A stretch of 64,000 bases of DNA from Streptomyces sp. NBC_01451 (GTDB lineage: Bacteria > Actinomycetota > Actinomycetes > Streptomycetales > Streptomycetaceae), in contig NZ_CP109479.1 of assembly GCF_036227485.1 (NCBI RefSeq), positions 3,100,001-3,164,000 of the forward strand. The letters are read 5' to 3'. Shown here in pieces: positions 37,452-45,088 of this stretch. Position 1 is the first letter of the stretch. Each line of letters begins with the position of its first letter. The notes beneath the pieces are model-generated. The model worked only from the letters and a program-made list of their open reading frames with translations. It ran no database searches and was not told the DNA's origin. Made by a program: the position numbers and the translations under genes.

Positions 37452-39767
37452 ATGGATTCGACACGCGTGACGGAGCAACCCACCTCGCACGAGCACAGTC
37501 GGCCGGGCACCGGACGGCCGGACATCCCCGCGGACACCCGCGGGGCGCTTCTGCGTTCCCCGGAGGCGGCGGCTCAGCCTCTGCCGAAGCAGACGACAGG
37601 GCAGGGAGGGGCCGCCGGTGGGCTGGAGGCCGCCGCCCGCTCCGTGAAAGGCTCCGAGAGCCCCGAGACCGTCGGTGGCGCCGGTAGAGCCGCGCACGAC
37701 GCGGGAACAGCGGGAACAGAGGCGGGAACAGGCGCGATGGCATCCAGCTCGGGTACTGGTACCGGTACGTCCGGCTCCACCGGCCCCAACCCCGCCGGTC
37801 CCCCGGTCTCCCCCGGGCCCGAGCACTCGCAGCCCGACCAGCCGTCCTCGACCGAGCCCGACGCGCACCGCCCGCGTCCGGCGCCGGACAGCATCCCGGT
37901 GCAGCCGGGCGCCGAGACGGCCCGCCCGGGCACGGAGAACCACGCGAGCGTGAACGGGCCCGCCGACGGCGACAGCGCCGCCCCGGCCGCGAGCGCCCTC
38001 GCGGGCAAGGAGCGGCGTTCCGGCCAGGGCAACCCCGCCGGCACTCCCCTGCCGATGCGGCGCGACGGCGACCGGCTGCGGTTCGTCGGCGCCGCCACCC
38101 GGCGTATCGCGCGGGGCATCGACCTCGACGAGATCGTGATGGGGCTGTGCCGGGCCACCGTGCCGACGTTCTCCGACACGATCCTGGTCTATCTGCGCGA
38201 CCCGCTGCCGGTCGGCGACGAGCGGCCCACCGGCCCGCTGGTGCTGCGGCTGCGGCGCAGCGACCGCCTGCCGCAGGAGCGGGACACCGAGAACGGCTTC
38301 CTGGCCACCTCCGCCGTCCCCCAGCCGCCGCCCGAGCTGTCCCCGGTCAGCGCCGAGCTGTGCGAGGTGCGTCCCGGCGGCGCGCTCGCCGAGGTGCTGC
38401 GCGGCGTCCGGCCCGTCTTCGCGGACGCGCCCGCCGCCCGCGCGGCCCTGCCCGAACTGCTCGGCGAGGGCTGCGAACTGGACGTACCGGACGGACAGCG
38501 CGCGATCCTCGCCCCGCTGCGCGGCCGGCGGCGGGTCATCGGGGCCGCGCTGTTCCTGCGCCGCCCAGAGCGCATCCCGTTCGAGACGGACGACCTCCTC
38601 GTGGCCGCCCAGCTCGCCACCCACAGCGCCCTCGGCATCGACAAGGCGGTGCTGTACGGCCGCGAGGCCTACATCGCCGACGAGTTGCAGCGCACGATGC
38701 TGCCGGAGACCCTGCCGCGGCCCACGGGTGTGCGGCTGGCGTCCCGGTACCTGCCCGCCGCCGAGACCGCCCGCGTCGGCGGTGACTGGTACGACGCGAT
38801 CCCGCTGCCCGGCAGCCGCGTCGCGCTCGTCGTCGGTGACGTCATGGGGCACTCCATGACCAGCGCGGCCATCATGGGCCAGCTGCGGACGACCGCGCAG
38901 ACCCTCGCCGGGCTCGACCTGCCCCCGCAGGAGGTCCTGCACCACCTCGACGAGCAGGCCCAGCGGCTCGGCACCGACCGCATGGCGACCTGCCTCTACG
39001 CGGTCTACGACCCGGTGTCGCACCGGATCACCATCGCCAACGCCGGCCATCCGCCGCCCGTCCTGCTGCACCTGGGCGGCCGGGCCGAGGTGCTGAAGGT
39101 GCCGTCCGGCGCCCCCATCGGGGTCGGCGGTGTCGACTTCGAGGCAGTGGAGCTGGACGCGCCCGCCGGTGCCACCCTCTTCCTCTACACGGACGGGCTC
39201 GTCGAGTCCCGGCTGCGGGACGTGTGGACCGGCATAGAGCAGCTGCGCGAGAAGCTCGCCGCGACCGCCCAGCTGACCGGGCCGGACCATCCGCCGCCCC
39301 TCGAAGCGCTGTGCGACGAGGTCCTCGACATGCTCGGCCCGGGCGACCGGGACGACGACATCGCGCTGCTCGCCGCCCGCTTCGACGGCATCGCGCCGAG
39401 CGACGTCGCGTACTGGTATCTGGACCCGGAGGACGCGGCGCCCGGCCGGGCCCGTCGGCTCGCCCGGCGCGCGCTGTCCCGGTGGGGTCTGGAGGACCTG
39501 ACGGACTCGGTGGAGCTGCTGGTCAGTGAGGTCGTGACGAACGCGGTGCGCTACGCGACGAAGCCGATCACCCTCCGGCTGCTGCGGACCGACGTACTGC
39601 GCTGCGAGGTCGGCGACGACGTGCCGCAGTTGCCGCGGCTGCGGCAGGCACGGGCAACGGACGAGGGCGGGCGGGGACTGTATCTCGTCAACCGGCTGGC
39701 CCGGCGCTGGGGTGCGACCCGGCTGAGCACGGGGAAGGTGGTCTGGTTCGAGCTGAACCGGACCTGA
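37452..39767 (+). CDS. SpoIIE-type protein phosphatase with GAF and HATPase domains
   Basis: Cytoplasmic 771-residue regulator. The first 190 residues are Gly/Pro/Thr-rich and probably disordered. A GAF-like sensor follows (about 210-395), then a PP2C/SpoIIE phosphatase with DELQRTMLPETLP, GGDWYDAIPLPGSRVALVVG, TNDGLVESR-like FLYTDGLVESR and GDRDDDIALLAARF, then a C-terminal HATPase_c anti-sigma-factor kinase-like domain (ELLVSEVVTNAVRYA, GGRGLYLVNRLARRWG). Such proteins switch anti-sigma/anti-anti-sigma partners. Start ATG 37452; GTG 37467 is an alternative. Monocistronic. Confidence 0.93.
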   Translation: MDSTRVTEQPTSHEHSRPGTGRPDIPADTRGALLRSPEAAAQPLPKQTTGQGGAAGGLEAAARSVKGSESPETVGGAGRAAHDAGTAGTEAGTGAMASSSGTGTGTSGSTGPNPAGPPVSPGPEHSQPDQPSSTEPDAHRPRPAPDSIPVQPGAETARPGTENHASVNGPADGDSAAPAASALAGKERRSGQGNPAGTPLPMRRDGDRLRFVGAATRRIARGIDLDEIVMGLCRATVPTFSDTILVYLRDPLPVGDERPTGPLVLRLRRSDRLPQERDTENGFLATSAVPQPPPELSPVSAELCEVRPGGALAEVLRGVRPVFADAPAARAALPELLGEGCELDVPDGQRAILAPLRGRRRVIGAALFLRRPERIPFETDDLLVAAQLATHSALGIDKAVLYGREAYIADELQRTMLPETLPRPTGVRLASRYLPAAETARVGGDWYDAIPLPGSRVALVVGDVMGHSMTSAAIMGQLRTTAQTLAGLDLPPQEVLHHLDEQAQRLGTDRMATCLYAVYDPVSHRITIANAGHPPPVLLHLGGRAEVLKVPSGAPIGVGGVDFEAVELDAPAGATLFLYTDGLVESRLRDVWTGIEQLREKLAATAQLTGPDHPPPLEALCDEVLDMLGPGDRDDDIALLAARFDGIAPSDVAYWYLDPEDAAPGRARRLARRALSRWGLEDLTDSVELLVSEVVTNAVRYATKPITLRLLRTDVLRCEVGDDVPQLPRLRQARATDEGGRGLYLVNRLARRWGATRLSTGKVVWFELNRT

Positions 39768-39786
39768 GCGGCAGCGGTCGCGACCT

Positions 39787-39832
39787 GTACGAGAGTGGGC
39801 TCCCGGTGATCACCGGGAGCCCACTCTCGTAC
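39787..39832. terminator. 46-bp perfect palindrome between convergent genes
   Basis: 23-bp arms with no spacer (39787-39809 and 39810-39832), centred on TGATCA; forms a 21-bp hairpin with a GATC loop from either strand. It lies 20 bp after the phosphatase stop and 7 bp after the PBP stop. Confidence 0.85.
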
Positions 39833-39839
39833 GTACCGC

Positions 39840-42287
39840 CTACTGGCCGGCGCCCGGGTCCGGCGGATCCAGGGTGATGTCCCCCGACCCGCCCGTGGGG
39901 GTCGCCGCCGGGGTCGACGGGGTCACGGACGGCGTCACCGAAGGAGTGACCGACGGGGTCACGGACGGCGTCACCGAGGGCGTCACCGACGGGGTCACCG
40001 AGGGCGTCACCGACGGGGTCACGGACGGCGTCACCGAAGGAGTGACGGACGGGGTCACGGACGGCGTCGCCGTGGGCTTCACGCCCGCGCCCAGGGTGGT
40101 GTCCAGGTCGAACTTGGTCACCTTGCCCATCGTGCCGAAGGTGTACGTCGCCCAGATCTTCGCCGGGTAGCCACCGCCGTTGATCCGGCCGCCGCCCGCC
40201 TGGATGAGGCCCGTGGCGCCCGTCAACGAGACCTGCTTGTTGGCCTTCGTGTCCTCGCCGAACAAGCCGACCGAGGTGACCAGACCGGGCGTGTAGCCGG
40301 TGAACCAGGCCGACTTGTTCTCGTCGGAGGTGCCCGTCTTGCCGGCCACCTGCTGGCCCTTGCGGTTCTTCGCCTGGGCCACCGAGACCTTGGCCGTACC
40401 GTCGTCGACCACGCCCGTCAGCACCGACGTGACCGTGTCGGCGGCCTCGCGGGTGATGACCTGCTCGCCGATCGGGGAGTCGAACTCGACCGTACGGTCC
40501 TTGTGTTCGGCCGACTTGATGACGGCCGGGGTGACCTTGCGGCCGTGGTTGTCGAAAGTGGCGTAGACGGCGGCCATCTCCAGCGGGCTCGCGCCCATCG
40601 TGCCGAGGGTCTGCGCGGGCACCGCCTGCAACCCGGTGGTGTCCAGGCCGAGTTCGTCCGCGACCTTCATGACCTCGGACATCCCGACGTCGACGCCCAT
40701 CTGCGCGAACACCGAGTTGATCGACTTGTTCATCGCGGTCTGGACGGTGACGTTGCCGTAGTCCGAGTCGTCCTCGTTGGGCGGGCCGAAGCCGACCTTC
40801 TTGCCGTCGTCGACGACCTGCCGGCCGCTCGTGCCGTCGTACTTGGTGTCCGGGGTGATCAGATCGCCGTCCTGCGTACGCGCCTGCTCCTCCATGGCCG
40901 CCGCGAGGATGATCGGCTTGAAGGTGGACGCGGGCTGGTAGTCACGCCGGGTCGCGTTGCTGATGTAGTGCTTGAAGTAGTCGGTGCCGCCGTACAGCGC
41001 GAGCACCCGCCCGGTCTTCGGGTCGACGGACGCGGCACCGGCCTGGACGTTGCCGTCGACCTTGCGCTTCTTCGCGTCGAGCTTGCTGGTGAGCTGGCTC
41101 TTGACGGCCTCTTCCAGCTCGGTCTGCTTCTTCCGGTCGATGTTGAGCGTGATCGTCCAACCACCCTTGTCGACCAGCGCGTTCGCGCTGTTGGTGTCGT
41201 CCGCCGTGCCGTCCGCGACGAGTTGCCTGGCGAGCTCGGCCTTGGCGGCGTCGACGAGGTAGCCGGTCTGGCCCTCCAGCCCCGGGGCACCCTTCGGGTC
41301 CTTCGGCACCGGGAACTTCATGGCGTCGCGCTCGGACTTGTCGAGCCAGCCCTCCCCGACCATGTTGTCGAGTACGTAGTTCCAGCGGGCGGTGACCAGC
41401 TTCTTGCCGGTGTCGGAGGCGACGGCCCAGTCGTACTGGCTCGGCGCCTGGAGGAGCGCGGCGAGGTACGCGCCCTGCGCGACGGTGAGCTTCTTGGCGT
41501 CGACGCGGTAGTAGGCCTGGGCGGCGGCCTGGATGCCGTAGGAGTCGCGGCCGTAGTAGTTGGTGTTGATGTAGCCGGCGAGGATGTAGTCCTTGGTCTT
41601 CTGGCGGTCCACCTTCAGCGAGATGACCAGTTCCTTCAGCTTGCGCGAGATGGTCTGGTCCTGCTCCAGGTAGTAGTTCTTGACGTACTGTTGGGTGATC
41701 GTCGAACCACCCTGCTTGCCCTTGCCGGAGAGCGTGTTGATCAGACCGCGGGTGGTGCCCTTGAGGTCGACGCCGGAGTCCTTGTAGAAGGACTTGTTCT
41801 CGGCCGCGACAAAGGTCAGCTGGACCTTCTTGGGCACCTCGCTCAGGTCGACGATCTCGCGGTTGACCGTGCCGGTGCGGGCGAGGACGGTGCCGTCGCT
41901 GTACTTGTAGACGTTGCTCTGCTTCTCCGCGGCGGCGTTGCCCGCGGGCACGTCGATCATCATGTACAGCACGAGGAACGCGCCCATGCCGAGCAGCAGG
42001 AAGCCGAAGAACGCGCCGAGGATCTTCTTCCAGGTGAAGAGCCGACGGAGAAAACTCTTACCTTCCTTGCCGTTCTTGGCACTCCTGCCGCGCGCCGCCG
42101 CCCTGCTCGCTGCCCTGCCCGTGGTTCCCGGCTCGGCCACCGGCGCGGTCGCGGTCGCGAGCCCGCCCTCGGTACCGGTCCCCGCTCCGGTATCGGTCTC
42201 GGTCGTCGCATTCCTGGAGGAGCGCTTGGGCGCCGCGCGGCGGCCACCGCGATGCTGCCGCGCTCGTCTCTCGTCCGCTCGTCCCAT
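39840..42287 (-). CDS. class A penicillin-binding protein
   Basis: Bifunctional peptidoglycan synthase of 815 residues. Basic, Ala-rich cytoplasmic N-tail; membrane helix ILGAFFGFLLLGMGAFLVLY (about 90-109); GT51 transglycosylase with AENKSFYKDSGVD, GGSTITQQYVKN and RKLKELVISLKV; transpeptidase with STFK, SIN (NKSINSVF) and KTG (GKTGTSDENKSAW). The catalytic region ends near residue 740, and the tail is about 12 TPSV repeats, then a Pro/Gly-rich end, likely a flexible cell-wall-spanning stalk. ATG at 42287 with SD about 8 bases upstream (GAAGGAAG). Likely essential-redundant PonA-like role. Confidence 0.95.
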   Translation of the reverse strand: MGRADERRARQHRGGRRAAPKRSSRNATTETDTGAGTGTEGGLATATAPVAEPGTTGRAASRAAARGRSAKNGKEGKSFLRRLFTWKKILGAFFGFLLLGMGAFLVLYMMIDVPAGNAAAEKQSNVYKYSDGTVLARTGTVNREIVDLSEVPKKVQLTFVAAENKSFYKDSGVDLKGTTRGLINTLSGKGKQGGSTITQQYVKNYYLEQDQTISRKLKELVISLKVDRQKTKDYILAGYINTNYYGRDSYGIQAAAQAYYRVDAKKLTVAQGAYLAALLQAPSQYDWAVASDTGKKLVTARWNYVLDNMVGEGWLDKSERDAMKFPVPKDPKGAPGLEGQTGYLVDAAKAELARQLVADGTADDTNSANALVDKGGWTITLNIDRKKQTELEEAVKSQLTSKLDAKKRKVDGNVQAGAASVDPKTGRVLALYGGTDYFKHYISNATRRDYQPASTFKPIILAAAMEEQARTQDGDLITPDTKYDGTSGRQVVDDGKKVGFGPPNEDDSDYGNVTVQTAMNKSINSVFAQMGVDVGMSEVMKVADELGLDTTGLQAVPAQTLGTMGASPLEMAAVYATFDNHGRKVTPAVIKSAEHKDRTVEFDSPIGEQVITREAADTVTSVLTGVVDDGTAKVSVAQAKNRKGQQVAGKTGTSDENKSAWFTGYTPGLVTSVGLFGEDTKANKQVSLTGATGLIQAGGGRINGGGYPAKIWATYTFGTMGKVTKFDLDTTLGAGVKPTATPSVTPSVTPSVTPSVTPSVTPSVTPSVTPSVTPSVTPSVTPSVTPSVTPSTPAATPTGGSGDITLDPPDPGAGQ
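39916..40071. repeat. 12-bp minisatellite in the PBP gene
   Basis: Thirteen consecutive 12-bp units (GACGGGGTCACG, GACGGCGTCACC, GAGGGCGTCACC, GAAGGAGTGACC types) encoding the TPSV tail on the minus strand. Unit types alternate, so the array grew by duplicating blocks. Confidence 0.9.
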
Positions 42288-42464
42288 GGGTCGCTTCGCT
42301 CCGCTTCCTTCTTCACACAGGTTCGTGGCACAGGTCAGCTCAGAAAACTAACACCGGCGGATAAGACGACGAGCTTTCGATCCCCTCTTTTCCGGACGTG
42401 ACAATCAGCACCTGCCTCACAGGTACCGACTGCTGGGGGCTGCGGAAGGTTGCCGAACCTACTA

Positions 42465-42496
42465 AAGTGATATCACTTAGCTAGAATCCTGCTAAG
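42465..42496. promoter_or_regulatory. palindromes in the SPFH gene promoter
   Basis: AAGTGATATCACTT (42465-42478) is a perfect 14-bp palindrome, followed by CTTAGC-N9-GCTAAG (42476-42496). Both lie within 70 bp of the SPFH start. A possible target is the ribbon-helix-helix protein encoded by the next gene. Confidence 0.5.
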
Positions 42497-42533
42497 CTCC
42501 GGCAACGACAGCCACGAAACGGGGGAACCAGCC

Positions 42534-43463
42534 ATGACCACGCACGACTCCACTCCGCCCACCGATCCCGACGTCGATCTGCCCGACATGCCCGACCCAC
42601 AGGTCCGGGAGTTCGCGGCCCACAGCATCGGGGGCGGACTCGCCCTCCTCCTCGGGCTGACCGGACTCCTGGCGGCCGTCTTCCTGTTCGCCGCCGGTTC
42701 GGTGAACCCGGGATTCCCCGCGGGAGGTGTCGTCGTACTCGTCGCGGCTCTCATCTCGCTGCGCGGGCTCAACACGGTGGCGCCGGGTGAGGCCCGGGTG
42801 GTCCAGCTCTTCGGGCGGTACCGGGGAACGATCCGGCAGGACGGGCTGCGCTGGGTCAACCCGTTCACCTCCCGCACGAAGATCTCCACCCGGGTCCGCA
42901 ACCACGAAACGGCCGTCCTCAAGGTCAACGACGCCTACGGCAATCCGATCGAGCTCGCCTCGGTCGTGGTCTGGAAGGTCAAGGACACCGCACAGGCGAC
43001 GTTCGAGGTGGACAACTACATCGAGTTCGTCGCCACTCAGACCGAGGCGGCCGTCCGGCACATCGCCATCGAGTATCCGTACGACGCCCACGAGGAGGAC
43101 GGGCTCTCGCTGCGCGGCAACGCCGAGGAGATCACCGAGAAGCTGGCCGTCGAGCTGCACGCGCGCGTGGCGGCGGCCGGTGTCCACATCATCGAGTCCC
43201 GCTTCACCCACCTCGCGTACGCTCCCGAGATCGCCTCGGCGATGCTCCAGCGGCAGCAGGCGGGGGCGGTCGTCGCGGCGCGACGGCTGATCGTCGACGG
43301 CGCGGTGGGGATGGTCGAGGCCGCGCTCGCCCGCATCGCCGAGCAGGACATCGTGGAGCTGGACTCCGAACGGAAGGCGGCGATGGTGTCGAACCTGCTG
43401 GTGGTGCTGTGCGGCGACCGCGCGGCGCAGCCGGTCGTGAACACGGGGTCCCTGTACCAGTGA
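42534..43463 (+). CDS. SPFH/band 7 membrane protein
   Basis: 309 residues. Two membrane segments (about 37-55 and 62-80) form a hairpin, then an SPFH/prohibitin-type domain: NTVAPGEARVVQLFGRYRG, GLRWVNPF, TRVRNHETAVLKVND, WKVKDTAQATFEV, VRHIAIEYPYD. Such proteins organise membrane microdomains and protease complexes. SD GGGGGAA precedes the ATG. Its stop overlaps the GTG of the ribbon-helix-helix gene, so the pair is translationally coupled. Confidence 0.9.
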   Translation: MTTHDSTPPTDPDVDLPDMPDPQVREFAAHSIGGGLALLLGLTGLLAAVFLFAAGSVNPGFPAGGVVVLVAALISLRGLNTVAPGEARVVQLFGRYRGTIRQDGLRWVNPFTSRTKISTRVRNHETAVLKVNDAYGNPIELASVVVWKVKDTAQATFEVDNYIEFVATQTEAAVRHIAIEYPYDAHEEDGLSLRGNAEEITEKLAVELHARVAAAGVHIIESRFTHLAYAPEIASAMLQRQQAGAVVAARRLIVDGAVGMVEAALARIAEQDIVELDSERKAAMVSNLLVVLCGDRAAQPVVNTGSLYQ

Positions 43464-43747
43464 GCGCCCCTTCCGGGGGTCCGGCCGCCGAGAACCCCGA
43501 ACGTCCCGAGCGTCCCGCGCGTCGGCCGCAGCAGCAGCGCAAGCAGGTGCTGCTGCGGCTGGACCCCGCCGTGTACGAGGCACTGGCGAGGTGGGCCGGC
43601 GACGAGCTGCGCTCGGCCAACGCACAGATCGAGTTCCTGTTGCGGCGGGCGCTGGCGGAGGCGGGGAGGCTGCCGGGGGAAGCGGGGCCGATCCCGCGCC
43701 GCGGGCGGCCACCCGGGGGCTCCGCCCCCGAACCCCCGTCGGCCTGA
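43460..43747 (+). CDS. ribbon-helix-helix-type small protein
   Basis: 95 residues, start GTG overlapping the SPFH stop (GTGA). Disordered Pro/Glu/Arg-rich N-terminus; central RKQVLLRLDPAVYEALARWA followed by GDELRSANAQIEFLLRRALA, the strand and two helices of an Arc/CopG-type DNA-binding fold. The last 15 residues (RGRPPGGSAPEPPSA) are encoded by a dispersed intergenic repeat that has supplied the stop codon. Probable regulator of its own operon; binding to the palindrome at 42465 is a guess. Confidence 0.75.
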   Translation: MSAPSGGPAAENPERPERPARRPQQQRKQVLLRLDPAVYEALARWAGDELRSANAQIEFLLRRALAEAGRLPGEAGPIPRRGRPPGGSAPEPPSA

Positions 43748-43780
43748 AAGGCCTCGCCCTCACCCGCCGGACGGGCCGAT
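43690..43780. repeat. dispersed repeat overlapping the RHH gene end
   Basis: GGGGGCTCCGCCCCCGAACC, a GGCCTGAAAGGCC step and CCGGACGGGCCG; a diverged copy of the element at 26281-26393. It starts inside the coding region. Confidence 0.55.
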
Positions 43781-43792
43781 CATGCCCCCTCC

Positions 43793-43855
43793 GATCCATG
43801 CACAGCGATCTATGCACAGCAGGTATACACATCACGTATACCTGCTGTGTATAGT
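43793..43855 (+). promoter_or_regulatory. PadR operator and promoter
   Basis: CACAGCAGGTATAC and GTATACCTGCTGTG form a perfect 14-bp inverted repeat with a 7-bp spacer (43815-43849). Two 14-bp direct repeats, GATCYATGCACAGC, precede and overlap it (43793-43806, 43807-43820). TATAGT at 43850-43855 is a good -10, only 7 bp before the ATG, so the transcript is probably leaderless. Confidence 0.75.
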
Positions 43856-43862
43856 CCTCCCC

Positions 43863-44390
43863 ATGTCCATCGGTCACACCCTTCTGGGACTCCTGGAGTC
43901 CGGCCCGCGACACGGTTACGACCTGAAGCGGGCCTTCGACGAGAAGTTCGGTCAGGACCGCCCGCTGCACTACGGGCAGGTCTACGCGACGATGTCCCGG
44001 CTGCTGAAGCACGGACTCGTCGAGGTCGACGGGGTCGAGTCCGGCGACGGGCCCGAGCGCAAGCGGTACGCGATCACCGACGCCGGGATCACCGACGTGG
44101 AGCAGTGGCTCGCGACGCCCGAGAAGCCCGAGCCGTATCTGCAGTCGACCCTCTACACCAAGGTCGTCCTCGCGCTGCTCACGCACCGGAACGCCGCCGA
44201 CATCCTCGACACGCAGCGCGCCGAGCACCTGCGGATGATGCGCATCCTCACCGACCGAAAGCGCCGGGGCGACCTCGCCGACCAGCTCGTCTGCGACCAC
44301 GCCCTGTTCCACCTCGAAGCCGATCTGCGCTGGCTGGAACTGACCGCCGCGCGTCTGGACAAGCTCGCTCTGGCGGTGACGTCCCGATGA
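43863..44390 (+). CDS. PadR-family transcriptional regulator
   Basis: 175 residues. Winged helix: GHTLLGLLESGPRHGYDLKR, YGQVYATMSRLLKHGLVE and the wing KRYAITDAG; C-terminal Vir/dimerisation helices. Start ATG 43863 (MSIGHTLLG) is chosen from family length and the adjacent -10. It is followed in ATGA overlap by the ABC ATPase, so it heads a three-gene operon and probably represses it through the inverted repeat upstream, with release by the transporter substrate. Confidence 0.93.
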   Translation: MSIGHTLLGLLESGPRHGYDLKRAFDEKFGQDRPLHYGQVYATMSRLLKHGLVEVDGVESGDGPERKRYAITDAGITDVEQWLATPEKPEPYLQSTLYTKVVLALLTHRNAADILDTQRAEHLRMMRILTDRKRRGDLADQLVCDHALFHLEADLRWLELTAARLDKLALAVTSR

Positions 44391-45088
44391 CCTCTCCGAA
44401 GAGCGCTCCTCCCGGTTCCCTGCTCGTCGCGAGCGAACTGCGCAAGGCCTACGGCCCGACCAACGCGCTCGACGGCGCCGAGTTCTCGATCCACCCCGGC
44501 GAGGTCGTCGCCGTGATGGGCCCGTCCGGGTCCGGCAAGTCGACCCTGCTGCACTGTCTCGCCGGGATCGTGCCGCCCGACTCCGGGTCCATCACGTACA
44601 ACGGCCGCGAGATGGCCGGCATGAGCGACGGGCAGCGGAGTCAGCTGCGGCGCACCGACTTCGGGTTCGTGTTCCAGTTCGGGCAGCTCGTGCCGGAACT
44701 CACCTGCGTCGAGAACGTGGCGCTTCCCCTCCGCCTCAACGGGACCTCCCGCAAGGAGGCCGAGCGGACCGCGCTGTCCTGGATGGAGCGGCTGGAGGTC
44801 GACGACCTCAGGGGCAAGCGGCCCGGCGAGGTGTCCGGCGGCCAGGGTCAACGGGTGGCTGTCGCACGGGCGTTGGTCACCAGCCCGCGGGTGCTGTTCG
44901 CCGACGAGCCCACCGGCGCCCTCGACTCGCTCAACGGCGAGCGCGTGATGGAGCTGCTCACCGAGGCGGCCCGGTCGACCAACGCCGCCGTCGTGCTCGT
45001 CACGCACGAGGCACGGGTGGCCGCCTACTCGGACCGCGAGATCGTCGTACGGGACGGAAAGTCGCGGGACATGGAGCGCGTCGTATGA
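44387..45088 (+). CDS. ABC transporter ATP-binding protein (MacB/LolD type)
   Basis: 233-residue ATPase. Walker A GPSGSGKST (45-53), Q-loop FQFGQLVPELT, signature VSGGQGQRVA, Walker B VLFADEPTGALD, switch VLVTHEA. Its start overlaps the PadR stop and its stop overlaps the FtsX-type permease start (both ATGA). Partner of the next gene; probably exports or dislodges an antimicrobial or lipid-like compound. Confidence 0.94.
   Translation: MTSPKSAPPGSLLVASELRKAYGPTNALDGAEFSIHPGEVVAVMGPSGSGKSTLLHCLAGIVPPDSGSITYNGREMAGMSDGQRSQLRRTDFGFVFQFGQLVPELTCVENVALPLRLNGTSRKEAERTALSWMERLEVDDLRGKRPGEVSGGQGQRVAVARALVTSPRVLFADEPTGALDSLNGERVMELLTEAARSTNAAVVLVTHEARVAAYSDREIVVRDGKSRDMERVV

Noticed and set aside
39916..40071. 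CRISPR or origin iterons
   Set aside because: In-frame 12-bp units coding TPSV with no spacers.
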